This document shows, one piece after another, positions 52,492 through 61,152 of a stretch of 64,000 bases of DNA. The stretch's first letter is position 1. Each line of letters begins with the position of its first letter. The stretch spans positions 1 through 64,000 of the forward strand of contig NZ_JAAVUQ010000039.1 in assembly GCF_018449515.1 (NCBI RefSeq), in the 5' to 3' direction. The position numbers and the translations under genes were made by a program. This stretch comes from Caballeronia sp. dw_19. GTDB lineage: Bacteria; Pseudomonadota; Gammaproteobacteria; Burkholderiales; Burkholderiaceae. The notes beneath the pieces were generated by a model. It was not told the DNA's origin. It did not search any database and saw only the letters and a program-made list of their open reading frames with translations.

Positions 52492-54057
52492 TTGCAACTT
52501 ACCGTTACCAACCAAAAATCAGCAGCAGGCGGGCGCAAGCGCGACGCTGCCCACTCAACCCGCGTCCCTCTCAATGACGTGGAAGAACAACCATCCGCAA
52601 AGCCCCTGTCCCAAAAGGATTCGGGTGCGTATTACACCCCCGACGGAGTCGCCGAGACTCTACTTCATTGGGCGATACGCAGCGAAAGTGATCGGCTGCT
52701 TGATCCATCCTGCGGCGACGGACAATTCATTGCCGGACATCGTAATAGTGTTGGCATTGAGCAGGACTCGGCTGCGGGAAAACTAGCCTCTCAGCGTGCT
52801 CCGTGGGCATCGATTCACGAGGGTGATTTTTTCGACTGGGCGTCGACCGCGAAAGAGCGCTTCGACTGCGCGGCGGGTAATCCGCCGTTCATTCGGTATC
52901 AAACTTTCAAAGGTGAAGTTCGAAACCGGGCGACAGCACTTTGTGCACGGGCCGGAGCCCGCTTTAGCGGCCTGAGCTCGTCGTGGGCGCCTTTTCTCGT
53001 CGCAACGGCAACCTTACTGAAACCCGGTGGCCGGATGGCGTTTGTCGTACCTGCGGAAATCGGGCACGCGCCATACTCGGCGCCATTGATCGAGTATTTT
53101 GCATCGCACTTTGCGGTGCTGCATATCGTCGCCGTAAGGGACAAGCTTTTCCCTGAGCTTTCGGAAGACTGCTGGCTGATTTTCGCCGAAGGCTTCGGTC
53201 AGAGCACGGCGGAAATTCGATTCTCATCCATGCCGCGTTTCAAGCGGATGGGAGTACCCCCAAAGACGTTTATTCGCGTGCCAATGATCGACTGGCGTGC
53301 CTGGGGCTGTCGGCTTCGTCCCTTCTTGATGCAGGCCAACGCTCGCAAGCTATACCGCGGTGTGGTGGAGGACGACCAAACGAAGCGCTTTGGTGAGTTG
53401 GCGAACATCGGAATCGGCTACGTAACAGGAGCCAACAGTTTTTTTCACCTACGTCCGTCGGAGGCAAGTCGTCTTCGCATTCCGAAGCAATTGTTGCATC
53501 CAACTGTTCGCAATGGTCGTGCACTTCCGAAGCAGCGGCTCACCGCCTCCACAGTGGGGATGTGGAAGGAAAACGACGAGCCAATTCTTCTGCTGCGTAT
53601 GCCGAAGTCGGGACCGGTTCCGGCCTCGGTAGCGCGATACCTTGACTCCGATGCCGGCGTCGAAGCGCGCGAGGCCTACAAATGCAGAGTTCGTGATCCT
53701 TGGTATTCCGTGCCCGATGTGCAAGTTCCCGATTTCTTCCTTTCGTACATGTCCGGGCTGGAAGCCAATCTGGTCCGAAATGAAGCAGGGTGCACCTGCA
53801 CGAACTCCGTTCATAGCGTTCGATTGCGGCAGGGGGTGGATTCGTCGCACCTTCTCGATATCTGGGAGTCGCCGTTTATCAAATTGAGTTCCGAGATCGA
53901 GGGGCATCCGCTCGGTGGCGGCATGCTGAAACTTGAACCGCGCGAAGCCAGCCAAATTGCTTTTCCAGAGAAAACGACCCTTGAGCATGTAGATGTTGCC
54001 ATCGTGGAAGAGGCGCTGACGACGCTGCGCGAGTGGAGGCACTATGCCACTGCGTAG
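52492..54057 (+). CDS. DNA adenine-N6 methyltransferase of a type II restriction-modification system
   Basis: It protects the host by methylating adenine in the recognition site. The 521-residue product has motif X (AYYTPDGVAE, residues 46-55), motif I (DPSCGDG, 71-77) with the SAM-binding loop, an acidic residue in EGDFFDW and catalytic motif IV NPPF (130-133). The target-recognition region is C-terminal, which is the gamma-class order. The only possible start before motif X is a TTG, with CCGAGG 11 bases upstream. It overlaps the next gene by 14 bp. Bases look less GC-biased than the flanks, suggesting acquisition. Confidence 0.9.
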   Translation: MQLTVTNQKSAAGGRKRDAAHSTRVPLNDVEEQPSAKPLSQKDSGAYYTPDGVAETLLHWAIRSESDRLLDPSCGDGQFIAGHRNSVGIEQDSAAGKLASQRAPWASIHEGDFFDWASTAKERFDCAAGNPPFIRYQTFKGEVRNRATALCARAGARFSGLSSSWAPFLVATATLLKPGGRMAFVVPAEIGHAPYSAPLIEYFASHFAVLHIVAVRDKLFPELSEDCWLIFAEGFGQSTAEIRFSSMPRFKRMGVPPKTFIRVPMIDWRAWGCRLRPFLMQANARKLYRGVVEDDQTKRFGELANIGIGYVTGANSFFHLRPSEASRLRIPKQLLHPTVRNGRALPKQRLTASTVGMWKENDEPILLLRMPKSGPVPASVARYLDSDAGVEAREAYKCRVRDPWYSVPDVQVPDFFLSYMSGLEANLVRNEAGCTCTNSVHSVRLRQGVDSSHLLDIWESPFIKLSSEIEGHPLGGGMLKLEPREASQIAFPEKTTLEHVDVAIVEEALTTLREWRHYATA

Positions 54058-54985
54058 AGATGCGATCGATGGTGACTCACGCATTTGCCAATGGATAAAC
54101 CAGCGGGAAGCGCTTCATCACTTTGCGACTTATGACGGCAAGACGCAAAGTCAGCAGCATATAAAACCTTTGCATTGGTATGTCGCATGTCGGTTGGTCC
54201 TTGAAGGGGGCTTCCATCCAGACGACATCACGCCTCGCCCGCCATTTTCCGTTGTCACGCGGAGCGGCAGGTCTTATTTGCATTTTGATCCGACCTTGGC
54301 GACGGGTTCTGAAAGAACGATTCTCGGGGGCTTGAAGACCAAAAATGTCGATGTGGTCGTGACTAAGGACGGGATTGGTCCGGTCCTGGCGATTTCGTGC
54401 AAAGGGATGATGGGTGCGTTTCGCAACCTGACCAATCGCATGGAAGAGACTATCGGGGAATGCACGAACCTTCACATCACGTATCCCGCCATGGTGTTCG
54501 GTTACATGTTCGTGATACGTGCAAATCGTACGATGGTTGCTTTAGCGGAAGGTCTCGAGTCGGAAGAGACCCCAGCGCGTCAACTTCTTGCCAATGACAT
54601 CGCGGTTCGCGAAGGTGGCGAACCTGTGGAATCAATCTTCCGCTTTCATTCGGCACTGCGAGAACTAACGGGCCGTCGTGGCATTCGAGATGATGTGAGC
54701 GGGTATGAAGCAGTCACATTAGCAATGGTCGATATGGCGGAAGGCCGCGCCGGCTACATTCTGGGCGATTTCCCGCCTCAAGATAGTCCGCTTCGGATCG
54801 AGCAATTTTTTCAGGCGCTCTATTTACGGTATGAGGAGCGCTATGTGTTTGGCGCGCCCGATCTCAAGCCGGTGACTCGCCGATTGGAATGGGCGTCGCG
54901 CTCGCCCGCCTTGGAAATAGCGCTGATCGATGGAGCCCCATATCCAGTACTCGATTACGAAGTACGGGTCGACGTGGAGTCGTGA
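54044..54985 (+). CDS. Probable type II restriction endonuclease
   Basis: Partner of the preceding methyltransferase: the ATG lies within its end with GGAGG five bases upstream. The 313-residue product has a possible PD-(D/E)xK core: D103 in KNVDVVVTKD, then a strand with ISCKG where S-x-K120 replaces the usual E/D-x-K, and acidic residues E134, E135 and E139 in the following helix (NRMEETIGE) that may supply the missing carboxylate. No known enzyme was recognised with confidence, so the recognition site is unknown. Followed by a GC-rich hairpin. Confidence 0.78.
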   Translation: MPLRRDAIDGDSRICQWINQREALHHFATYDGKTQSQQHIKPLHWYVACRLVLEGGFHPDDITPRPPFSVVTRSGRSYLHFDPTLATGSERTILGGLKTKNVDVVVTKDGIGPVLAISCKGMMGAFRNLTNRMEETIGECTNLHITYPAMVFGYMFVIRANRTMVALAEGLESEETPARQLLANDIAVREGGEPVESIFRFHSALRELTGRRGIRDDVSGYEAVTLAMVDMAEGRAGYILGDFPPQDSPLRIEQFFQALYLRYEERYVFGAPDLKPVTRRLEWASRSPALEIALIDGAPYPVLDYEVRVDVES

Positions 54986-55458
54986 GCGTCTTAACTATCG
55001 CCATAGTGCAACTGCAAAACGCGCTAAAGATCGAATAACCCGCGCGGCATTCGCCGCGCGGTTCTTCTGTGCTTTTCGTATTTCCCCGTCCCTCGCTCAA
55101 TCACCTTGAAACAAGGTGCATAACGAAACATGATGGACTCATGTTTTCGGCGCGCAACAATCCTGATCTTTAGCTTAAATTTACATTTCTTTCGTGCTAC
55201 GGTAGCGCCCGAATTTGCCGTCGCGCGTGAGTTTGCCGACAAAGCGTGAATCGATGAAAACCGCGCTGAATCGCCCCAAAATCTCCCGACTCGTAGAAGT
55301 TAAGCGAAAACACGGCCTTTTCAACCCTGTTGCCTGGCTTGCCGGACACGCGCGCGGAAGCTAATTCCCATAGGGAATTTCGTCGCCTTGTTCCCCCCGG
55401 CAAAGCTCAGTAATATCGCGCTACGCTGGTTTTAGCCGGCATCGATCCTGGAGGAAAC
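54986..55458. promoter_or_regulatory. Intergenic region between the RM system and dppA
   Basis: No gene is seen in 473 bp. 55040-55061 is a perfect 9-bp stem (CCGCGCGGC-ATTC-GCCGCGCGG) followed by TTCTTCTG, a plausible weak terminator. Two further palindromes follow: CACCTTG-AAA-CAAGGTG (55102-55118) and AAACATGA-N5-TCATGTTT (55126-55146). The dppA promoter must lie here but no clear box pair was found; TGGAGG just before 55459 is the ribosome site. Confidence 0.5.
55040..55061 (+). terminator. Probable terminator after the endonuclease gene
   Basis: Nine-base perfect stem CCGCGCGGC/GCCGCGCGG with a 4-nt loop, followed by a pyrimidine-rich TTCTTCTGTGCTTTT tail. The tail is imperfect, so efficiency is uncertain. 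Confidence 0.6.
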
Positions 55459-57093
55459 ATGAAGAAAATTGGCCTGTTACGAGGCGCTCGTCTGTCGATG
55501 GCTTTAAGCGCCGCCATCGCGGCGTCGCTCGTAACCGCGAGCGTCGCTCATGCAGCACCCATTCCCAACAAAACGCTCGTCTACTGCTCAGAAGGCAGTC
55601 CGGCCGGTTTCGATCCCGCGCAATACACCACGGGCACCGATTTCACCGCGAATACATTCACGGTCTATAACCGCCTCGTGGAATTCGAGCGCGGCGGCAC
55701 GAAAGTAGAACCGGGCCTCGCGGAAAAGTGGGACGTGTCGGCCGATGGCCTGACCTACACGTTCCATCTCCGTCATGGCGTGAAGTTCCAGACCACCTCA
55801 TTCTTCAAGCCCACACGCGAATTCAACGCGGACGACGTGCTCTTCACGTTCAACCGCATGCTCGATCCGAACCAGCCGTTCCGCAAGGCTTACCCGACGT
55901 CGTTCCCGTACTTCACGGACATGGGCCTGGACAAGCTGATCACGAAGATCGAAGCAGTCGATCCGTACACGGTCAAGTTCACGCTGAAAGAAGTCAACGC
56001 GCCGTTTATCCAGAACATGGCGATGGAATACGCGTCGATCCAGTCGGATGAATACGCTCAGCAACTGCTGAAAGCGGGCAAGGCGTCGGACATCAATCAG
56101 CAGCCAGTTGGCACGGGTCCGTTTATTTTCCGCAGCTATACGAAAGACGCGACCATCCGTTTCGACGGCAATCCTGATTACTGGAAGCCCGGCGTAGTTA
56201 AAATCTCGAAGCTGATTTTCTCGATCACGCCGGATGCCGCCGTGCGCGTGCAAAAGCTGAAGAACAACGAATGCCAGGTGATGGCCTATCCGCGTCCGGC
56301 TGATATTGCACCGCTGAAGGCCGACACGAACCTCGACACGCCGTCGCAACCGGGCTTCAACGAAGGTTACGTGGCGTACAACACGACGAAGAAGAACGTC
56401 GATAACGTCGATGTCCGCCGCGCGCTGGACATGGCGATCAACAAGAAGGCGATTATTGAGTCGGTGTATCAAGGCGCAGGTCAGGCCGCGATTGCGCCAA
56501 TTCCGCCGACCGAATGGTCCTACGACAAGAACCTGAAGGTTCAGGCGTACGACACTGCGAAGGCCAAGGCGCTGCTCGCGAAGGCTGGTTTCCCGAACGG
56601 TTTCGAAATCAACCTGTGGGCCATGCCGGTCCAGCGTCCGTACAACCCGAACGCACGTCTGATGGCCGAAATGATCCAGGCCGACTGGGCGAAGATTGGC
56701 GTGAAGGCGAATATTGTGTCGTATGAGTGGGGCGAATACATCAAGCGCGGCCACGCAGGCGAACACGACGCCATGCTGATCGGCTGGACGGGCGACAATG
56801 GCGATCCGGACAACTGGCTCGGCACGCTGCTCGGCTGCGAAGCGGTGAACGGCAGCAACTTCTCGCACTGGTGCTACAAGCCGTTCAATGACCTGGTCAT
56901 CAAGGGCCGCAATACGTCCGACCAGGCGCAGCGCACGGAGGCTTATATGCAGGCGCAGCAAATTTTCGCTGACCAACTGCCGTTTTCGCCGATCGCTCAC
57001 TCCACGGTGTATCAGCCGACGAGCAAGAAGGTCATCGGCATGAAGATCGAGCCGCTGGGTTACCTGCGTTTCGACGGTGTCGGCGTGCAGTAA
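55459..57093 (+). CDS. dppA: Dipeptide ABC transporter substrate-binding protein DppA
   Basis: DppA is the periplasmic receptor for dipeptides. The 544-residue product has a Sec signal peptide (cleavage likely after SVAHA near residue 32), the mature start APIPNKTLVYCSEGSPAGFD, and the SBP family-5 features (TYTFHLRHGVKFQT, NADDVLFTFNRMLDP, PVGTGPFIFRSY). Two Cys pairs appear in the positions common to DppA. First gene of dppABCDF; an attenuator-like hairpin separates it from dppB. Confidence 0.95.
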   Translation: MKKIGLLRGARLSMALSAAIAASLVTASVAHAAPIPNKTLVYCSEGSPAGFDPAQYTTGTDFTANTFTVYNRLVEFERGGTKVEPGLAEKWDVSADGLTYTFHLRHGVKFQTTSFFKPTREFNADDVLFTFNRMLDPNQPFRKAYPTSFPYFTDMGLDKLITKIEAVDPYTVKFTLKEVNAPFIQNMAMEYASIQSDEYAQQLLKAGKASDINQQPVGTGPFIFRSYTKDATIRFDGNPDYWKPGVVKISKLIFSITPDAAVRVQKLKNNECQVMAYPRPADIAPLKADTNLDTPSQPGFNEGYVAYNTTKKNVDNVDVRRALDMAINKKAIIESVYQGAGQAAIAPIPPTEWSYDKNLKVQAYDTAKAKALLAKAGFPNGFEINLWAMPVQRPYNPNARLMAEMIQADWAKIGVKANIVSYEWGEYIKRGHAGEHDAMLIGWTGDNGDPDNWLGTLLGCEAVNGSNFSHWCYKPFNDLVIKGRNTSDQAQRTEAYMQAQQIFADQLPFSPIAHSTVYQPTSKKVIGMKIEPLGYLRFDGVGVQ

Positions 57094-57148
57094 GCTGGTA
57101 GCAGTACGCTTCGCTTGATGCACCAAAACTAAAACTAGTCGAAAAGGT

Positions 57149-57191
57149 CCGGCGACAAGGGTCACAAGCCCGCGTCGCCGGTCGCGTTTTT
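57149..57191 (+). terminator. Attenuator-like hairpin between dppA and dppB
   Basis: CCGGCGAC pairs with GTCGCCGG over a 17-nt loop that itself contains GGG...CCC; TCGCGTTTTT follows. A partial terminator here would give more binding protein than permease, the usual pattern in such operons. Confidence 0.65.
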
Positions 57192-57211
57192 CCTCCCCAA
57201 AGAGACGAACC

Positions 57212-58222
57212 ATGTTCCGATTCGTTCTGCGGCGCATAGGCATGGTGATCCCGACGTTCATCGGCATCACGATCCTGGCGTTCGCGTTGATCCACTTGAT
57301 CCCGGGCGATCCCATTGAAGTCATGATGGGCGAGCGCGGCGTGGACCCGGCAATGCACGCCGAAGCAATGAAGCGGCTCGGGCTTGACCTGCCGCTCTCT
57401 GTTCAATATTTCCACTATGTCGGACACGCGCTGAAAGGCGACCTCGGCATGTCGATCATCACGAATACGAGCGTGATGGGCGAATTCATGGCGCGCTTTC
57501 CGGCGACGCTCGAACTCGCGATCTGCGCGATGATTTTCGCTTTGGTGATCGGATTGCCGGCCGGCGTGGCCGCTGCGTTGAAGCGCGGCACGGTCGTCGA
57601 TCATGGCGTGATGGGCACCGCGCTCACCGGTTATTCCATGCCGATCTTCTGGTGGGGCTTGATCCTCATCATGTTCTTCTCCGCGAAGCTGGGCTGGACG
57701 CCGGTTTCGGGGCGTATCGCGGTGGAATACGACATTCCGCATCGCACGGGCTTCATGCTGTGGGACGCACTCTTTTCCGACGATGAAGGCGCGTTCAAGT
57801 CCGCCGTCAGTCACCTGATCCTGCCGACCATTGTGCTGGGCACCATTCCGCTCGCCGTGATCGCGCGGATGACGCGTTCATCGATGCTCGAAGTGCTGCG
57901 CGAGGATTACATCCGCACCGCGCGCGCCAAAGGGCTCGCGCCGGGACGCGTGGTGATCGTGCATGCGCTGCGCAATGCGCTGATTCCCGTGGTGACCGTG
58001 ATCGGCCTGCAGGTCGGTACGCTGCTCGCCGGCGCCGTGCTGACCGAGACGTTGTTCTCGTGGCCGGGCGTGGGCAAATGGCTCATCGACGCCATCAGCC
58101 GGCGCGATTATCCCGTCGTGCAGGGCGGTATCCTGATGATCGCGACGCTCGTCATTCTTGTGAATCTGGTCGTCGACTTGATGTACGGCGTGCTGAATCC
58201 GCGCATTCGCCACACGAGGTAA
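57212..58222 (+). CDS. dppB: Dipeptide ABC transporter permease DppB
   Basis: DppB is one of the two inner-membrane permeases. The 336-residue product starts MFRFVLRRIGMVIPTFIGIT, has about six transmembrane helices and the cytoplasmic EAA loop (EDYIRTARAKGLAPGRVVIV) that contacts the ATPases. Length is normal. Confidence 0.96.
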   Translation: MFRFVLRRIGMVIPTFIGITILAFALIHLIPGDPIEVMMGERGVDPAMHAEAMKRLGLDLPLSVQYFHYVGHALKGDLGMSIITNTSVMGEFMARFPATLELAICAMIFALVIGLPAGVAAALKRGTVVDHGVMGTALTGYSMPIFWWGLILIMFFSAKLGWTPVSGRIAVEYDIPHRTGFMLWDALFSDDEGAFKSAVSHLILPTIVLGTIPLAVIARMTRSSMLEVLREDYIRTARAKGLAPGRVVIVHALRNALIPVVTVIGLQVGTLLAGAVLTETLFSWPGVGKWLIDAISRRDYPVVQGGILMIATLVILVNLVVDLMYGVLNPRIRHTR

Positions 58223-58226
58223 GCCA

Positions 58227-59144
58227 ATGGCCGATATCCAAAATAATCCTGGGGCGTTGATCCCCGTCCCGAGCGGCCGATTCCTCGCCGGCCGGGAATT
58301 CTGGGCCAATTTCTCGCGCAATCGCGGCGCGGTTGTGGCCGGCGCGATCGTGCTGATCCTTGTGTTCATCGCTATTTTTGCGCCGTTGATCGCGCCGCAT
58401 TCGCCTATTGAGCAGTATCGGGACAATGTGAAAATTCCTCCGGCCTGGCTCGATGGCGGTAACTGGCGCTTCGTTCTGGGTACCGATGAAGCCGGCCGCG
58501 ACATCCTTTCCCGCCTGATGTACGGCGCGCGGCTGTCGTTCTGGATCGGCTTTGTGTCGGTGGTGCTGGCGTTGATTCCGGGCATTGTGCTTGGCTTGAT
58601 CGCGGCGTTTTTCCAGAAATGGGCCGATACCCCGATCATGCGCATCATGGACGTGCTGCTCGCGCTGCCTTCGCTGCTGCTGGCGGTCGCGGTGGTCGCG
58701 ATTATCGGACCGGGGCTGATGAACACCATGCTCGCCATCGCGATTGTCGCGTTGCCGGGTTATGTGCGTCTGACCCGCGCCGCAGCGCTGGGTGAATTGC
58801 AGCGTGAATACGTGACGGCATCGCGCGTGGCCGGGGCCGGCACCGTGCGGCTGATGTTCTCGCAAGTGTTGCCGAACTGTGCCGCGCCGCTGATCGTGCA
58901 GGCCACGCTCGGCTTTTCGTCCGCCATTCTGGACGCCGCCGCGCTCGGCTTTCTCGGCCTCGGCGTACAACCGCCGGCGGCGGAGTGGGGCGCTATGCTG
59001 GCCTCGGCGCGTGATTACATCGAAAGTGCGTGGTGGATCGTGACCATGCCCGGGCTTTCCATCCTCATTTCGGTTCTGGTGATCAACCTGCTCGGCGACG
59101 GGCTGCGCGATGCACTCGATCCCAAACTCAAACGGATGGCCTGA
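58227..59144 (+). CDS. dppC: Dipeptide ABC transporter permease DppC
   Basis: Second permease, 305 residues, with the OppC N-terminal segment (REFWANFSRNRGAVVAGAIV), six predicted spans and the EAA loop (LQREYVTASRVAGAGTVRLM). It starts 4 bp after dppB and ends 2 bp before dppD. Confidence 0.96.
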   Translation: MADIQNNPGALIPVPSGRFLAGREFWANFSRNRGAVVAGAIVLILVFIAIFAPLIAPHSPIEQYRDNVKIPPAWLDGGNWRFVLGTDEAGRDILSRLMYGARLSFWIGFVSVVLALIPGIVLGLIAAFFQKWADTPIMRIMDVLLALPSLLLAVAVVAIIGPGLMNTMLAIAIVALPGYVRLTRAAALGELQREYVTASRVAGAGTVRLMFSQVLPNCAAPLIVQATLGFSSAILDAAALGFLGLGVQPPAAEWGAMLASARDYIESAWWIVTMPGLSILISVLVINLLGDGLRDALDPKLKRMA

Positions 59145-59146
59145 AC

Positions 59147-60142
59147 ATGAGCGATCTACTCACCATCCGCAATCTCGCTGTGAGCTTCAACGGACTCCCG
59201 GCGGTTGATCGAATCGATATATCCGTCAAACCCGGCGAAGTCGTCGGTGTTGTCGGCGAATCGGGTTCCGGCAAAAGCGTCACGATGATGGCGCTCATGG
59301 GCCTGATCGATGCACCCGGCATTGTCACCGCCGATCAGGTCACGTTCAACGGCGTCGACTTGCTGAAGGCGTCGGCGCGGCAACGCAGGAAGATTATCGG
59401 CAAGGACATCGCCATGGTCTTTCAGGACGCGCTGTCGAGCCTGAATCCGAGCTACACCGTCGGGTATCAGATCAAGGAAGTTCTCAAGCTTCACGAAGGC
59501 CTGAGAGGCGCGAAGCTGCAACAACGCGCGCTGGAATTGCTCGATCAAGTGGGGATTCCCGACGCGAAGAGCCGTATCGATGCCTTCCCGCACCAAATGT
59601 CCGGCGGCATGAACCAGCGCGTGATGATCGCGATGGCCGTCGCGTGCAATCCGAAGCTGCTGATTGCCGATGAACCCACCACCGCGCTCGACGTCACCAT
59701 CCAGGCGCAGATCATGGAGTTGCTGGTCAAGCTGCAGAAGGAGCGCGGCATGGCGCTCGTGCTGATTTCGCACGATCTAGCGGTTGTGTCCGAGGTCGCG
59801 CAGCGCGTGGCCGTGATGTACGCGGGCGAAATTATCGAAACGAATTACGTGCCGACTATTTTCAGCGAGCCGCATCATCCGTACACGGAAGCGTTGCTGG
59901 CGGCAATTCCCGAACATAGCCGCGGCGCCGCGCGTCTCGCGGCCTTGCCGGGCATGGTGCCGGGCCGCGATGATCGTCCCACCGGCTGTTTATTCGCCCC
60001 TCGCTGCAAGTACGCTGTCGACGATTGCCGCAAGGCGCGGCCGGCGCTCTTTCAACTCGCCCCGAACGATCCGGCAGTGCGCGCACGCTGTATCAAGCCG
60101 CTGAACATGGAACTCGTGGCAGAACACGGAGGCGCGCGATGA
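59147..60142 (+). CDS. dppD: Dipeptide ABC transporter ATP-binding protein DppD
   Basis: Cytoplasmic ATPase of the importer. The 331-residue product has Walker A GESGSGKS, the signature MSGGMNQRVMIAMAV, Walker B LLIADEPTTALD and the C-terminal oligopeptide-transporter region with GCLFAPRCKYAVDDCRK (conserved Cys residues). The ATG at MSDLLTIRN is used; a longer in-frame reading lies inside dppC. Confidence 0.97.
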   Translation: MSDLLTIRNLAVSFNGLPAVDRIDISVKPGEVVGVVGESGSGKSVTMMALMGLIDAPGIVTADQVTFNGVDLLKASARQRRKIIGKDIAMVFQDALSSLNPSYTVGYQIKEVLKLHEGLRGAKLQQRALELLDQVGIPDAKSRIDAFPHQMSGGMNQRVMIAMAVACNPKLLIADEPTTALDVTIQAQIMELLVKLQKERGMALVLISHDLAVVSEVAQRVAVMYAGEIIETNYVPTIFSEPHHPYTEALLAAIPEHSRGAARLAALPGMVPGRDDRPTGCLFAPRCKYAVDDCRKARPALFQLAPNDPAVRARCIKPLNMELVAEHGGAR

Positions 60143-61152
60143 ATGCCGTTCCTGAGACTAACGCCCAAGACGCTAAAGACATCGTCCTCGTCGCCGATAA
60201 ACTCGCCAGGCACTACAGCGTCAAGCGCAGCATGTTCCAGCAGGGCACGGTGAAGGCGTTGAACGGCGTGTCGTTCTCGCTTGAACGCGGCAAGACGCTT
60301 GCCGTGGTGGGCGAATCCGGCTGTGGCAAATCGACGCTGGCGCGTCAGTTGACGATGATCGAAGCGCCCACGTCCGGGCGTTTGCTGATCGACGGCGAAG
60401 ACGTGGCGAACGCGAATCGCGCGAAGATTGCCGACTTGCGGCAGCGCGTGCAGATGGTGTTCCAGAATCCGTTTGCTTCGCTGAATCCGCGCAAAACCGT
60501 CGAGCAAACGCTGGGCGAACCGCTCGCGATCAACACGAAACTGTCGTCCTCCGAGCGCGCCGAGCGTATCGCGCACATGATGCGGACCGTTGGCCTCAGG
60601 CCCGAACACGCGGCGCGGTATCCGCACATGTTTTCGGGCGGGCAACGCCAGCGGGTTGCTATCGCGCGTGCGATGATTCTTGACCCGCAGATCCTGGTGG
60701 CCGATGAACCCGTGTCCGCGCTGGATGTATCCATTCAGGCGCAGATACTGAACCTGTTCATGGATCTGCAGCAGCAGTTCGGTACAAGCTATGTGTTCAT
60801 CTCGCACAACTTGTCGGTGGTGGAACATATCGCCGACGACGTCATGGTGATGTATTTTGGCGGTGTGGCCGAACTTGGCGACAAGGCAACCATCTACGCA
60901 CGGCCGCGTCATCCGTACACGCGCGCGCTGATGTCGGCAACACCCGCCTTGTTCGAAGAAGACCGGCGCATCAAGATCCGGCTGCAAGGCGAAATGCCTT
61001 CGCCGCTTAACCCTCCATCAGGTTGCACATTTCATCAGCGCTGCCCGTATGCAATCGATAAATGCCGCGTGGAAGAACCGGCGCTGCGTTTCGTCGATGG
61101 ACGGCACGTCTCGTGTCACCGCGCCGAGGAAGTCGGGGAGATCGAGGCCTGA
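60139..61152 (+). CDS. dppF: Dipeptide ABC transporter ATP-binding protein DppF
   Basis: Second ATPase of the importer. The 337-residue product has Walker A GESGCGKST, signature FSGGQRQRVAIARA, Walker B ILVADEPVSALDVS and the C-terminal CTFHQRCPYAIDKC cysteine block. Its ATG overlaps the dppD stop by 4 bp. It overlaps the probable start of the next gene. Confidence 0.97.
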   Translation: MNAVPETNAQDAKDIVLVADKLARHYSVKRSMFQQGTVKALNGVSFSLERGKTLAVVGESGCGKSTLARQLTMIEAPTSGRLLIDGEDVANANRAKIADLRQRVQMVFQNPFASLNPRKTVEQTLGEPLAINTKLSSSERAERIAHMMRTVGLRPEHAARYPHMFSGGQRQRVAIARAMILDPQILVADEPVSALDVSIQAQILNLFMDLQQQFGTSYVFISHNLSVVEHIADDVMVMYFGGVAELGDKATIYARPRHPYTRALMSATPALFEEDRRIKIRLQGEMPSPLNPPSGCTFHQRCPYAIDKCRVEEPALRFVDGRHVSCHRAEEVGEIEA

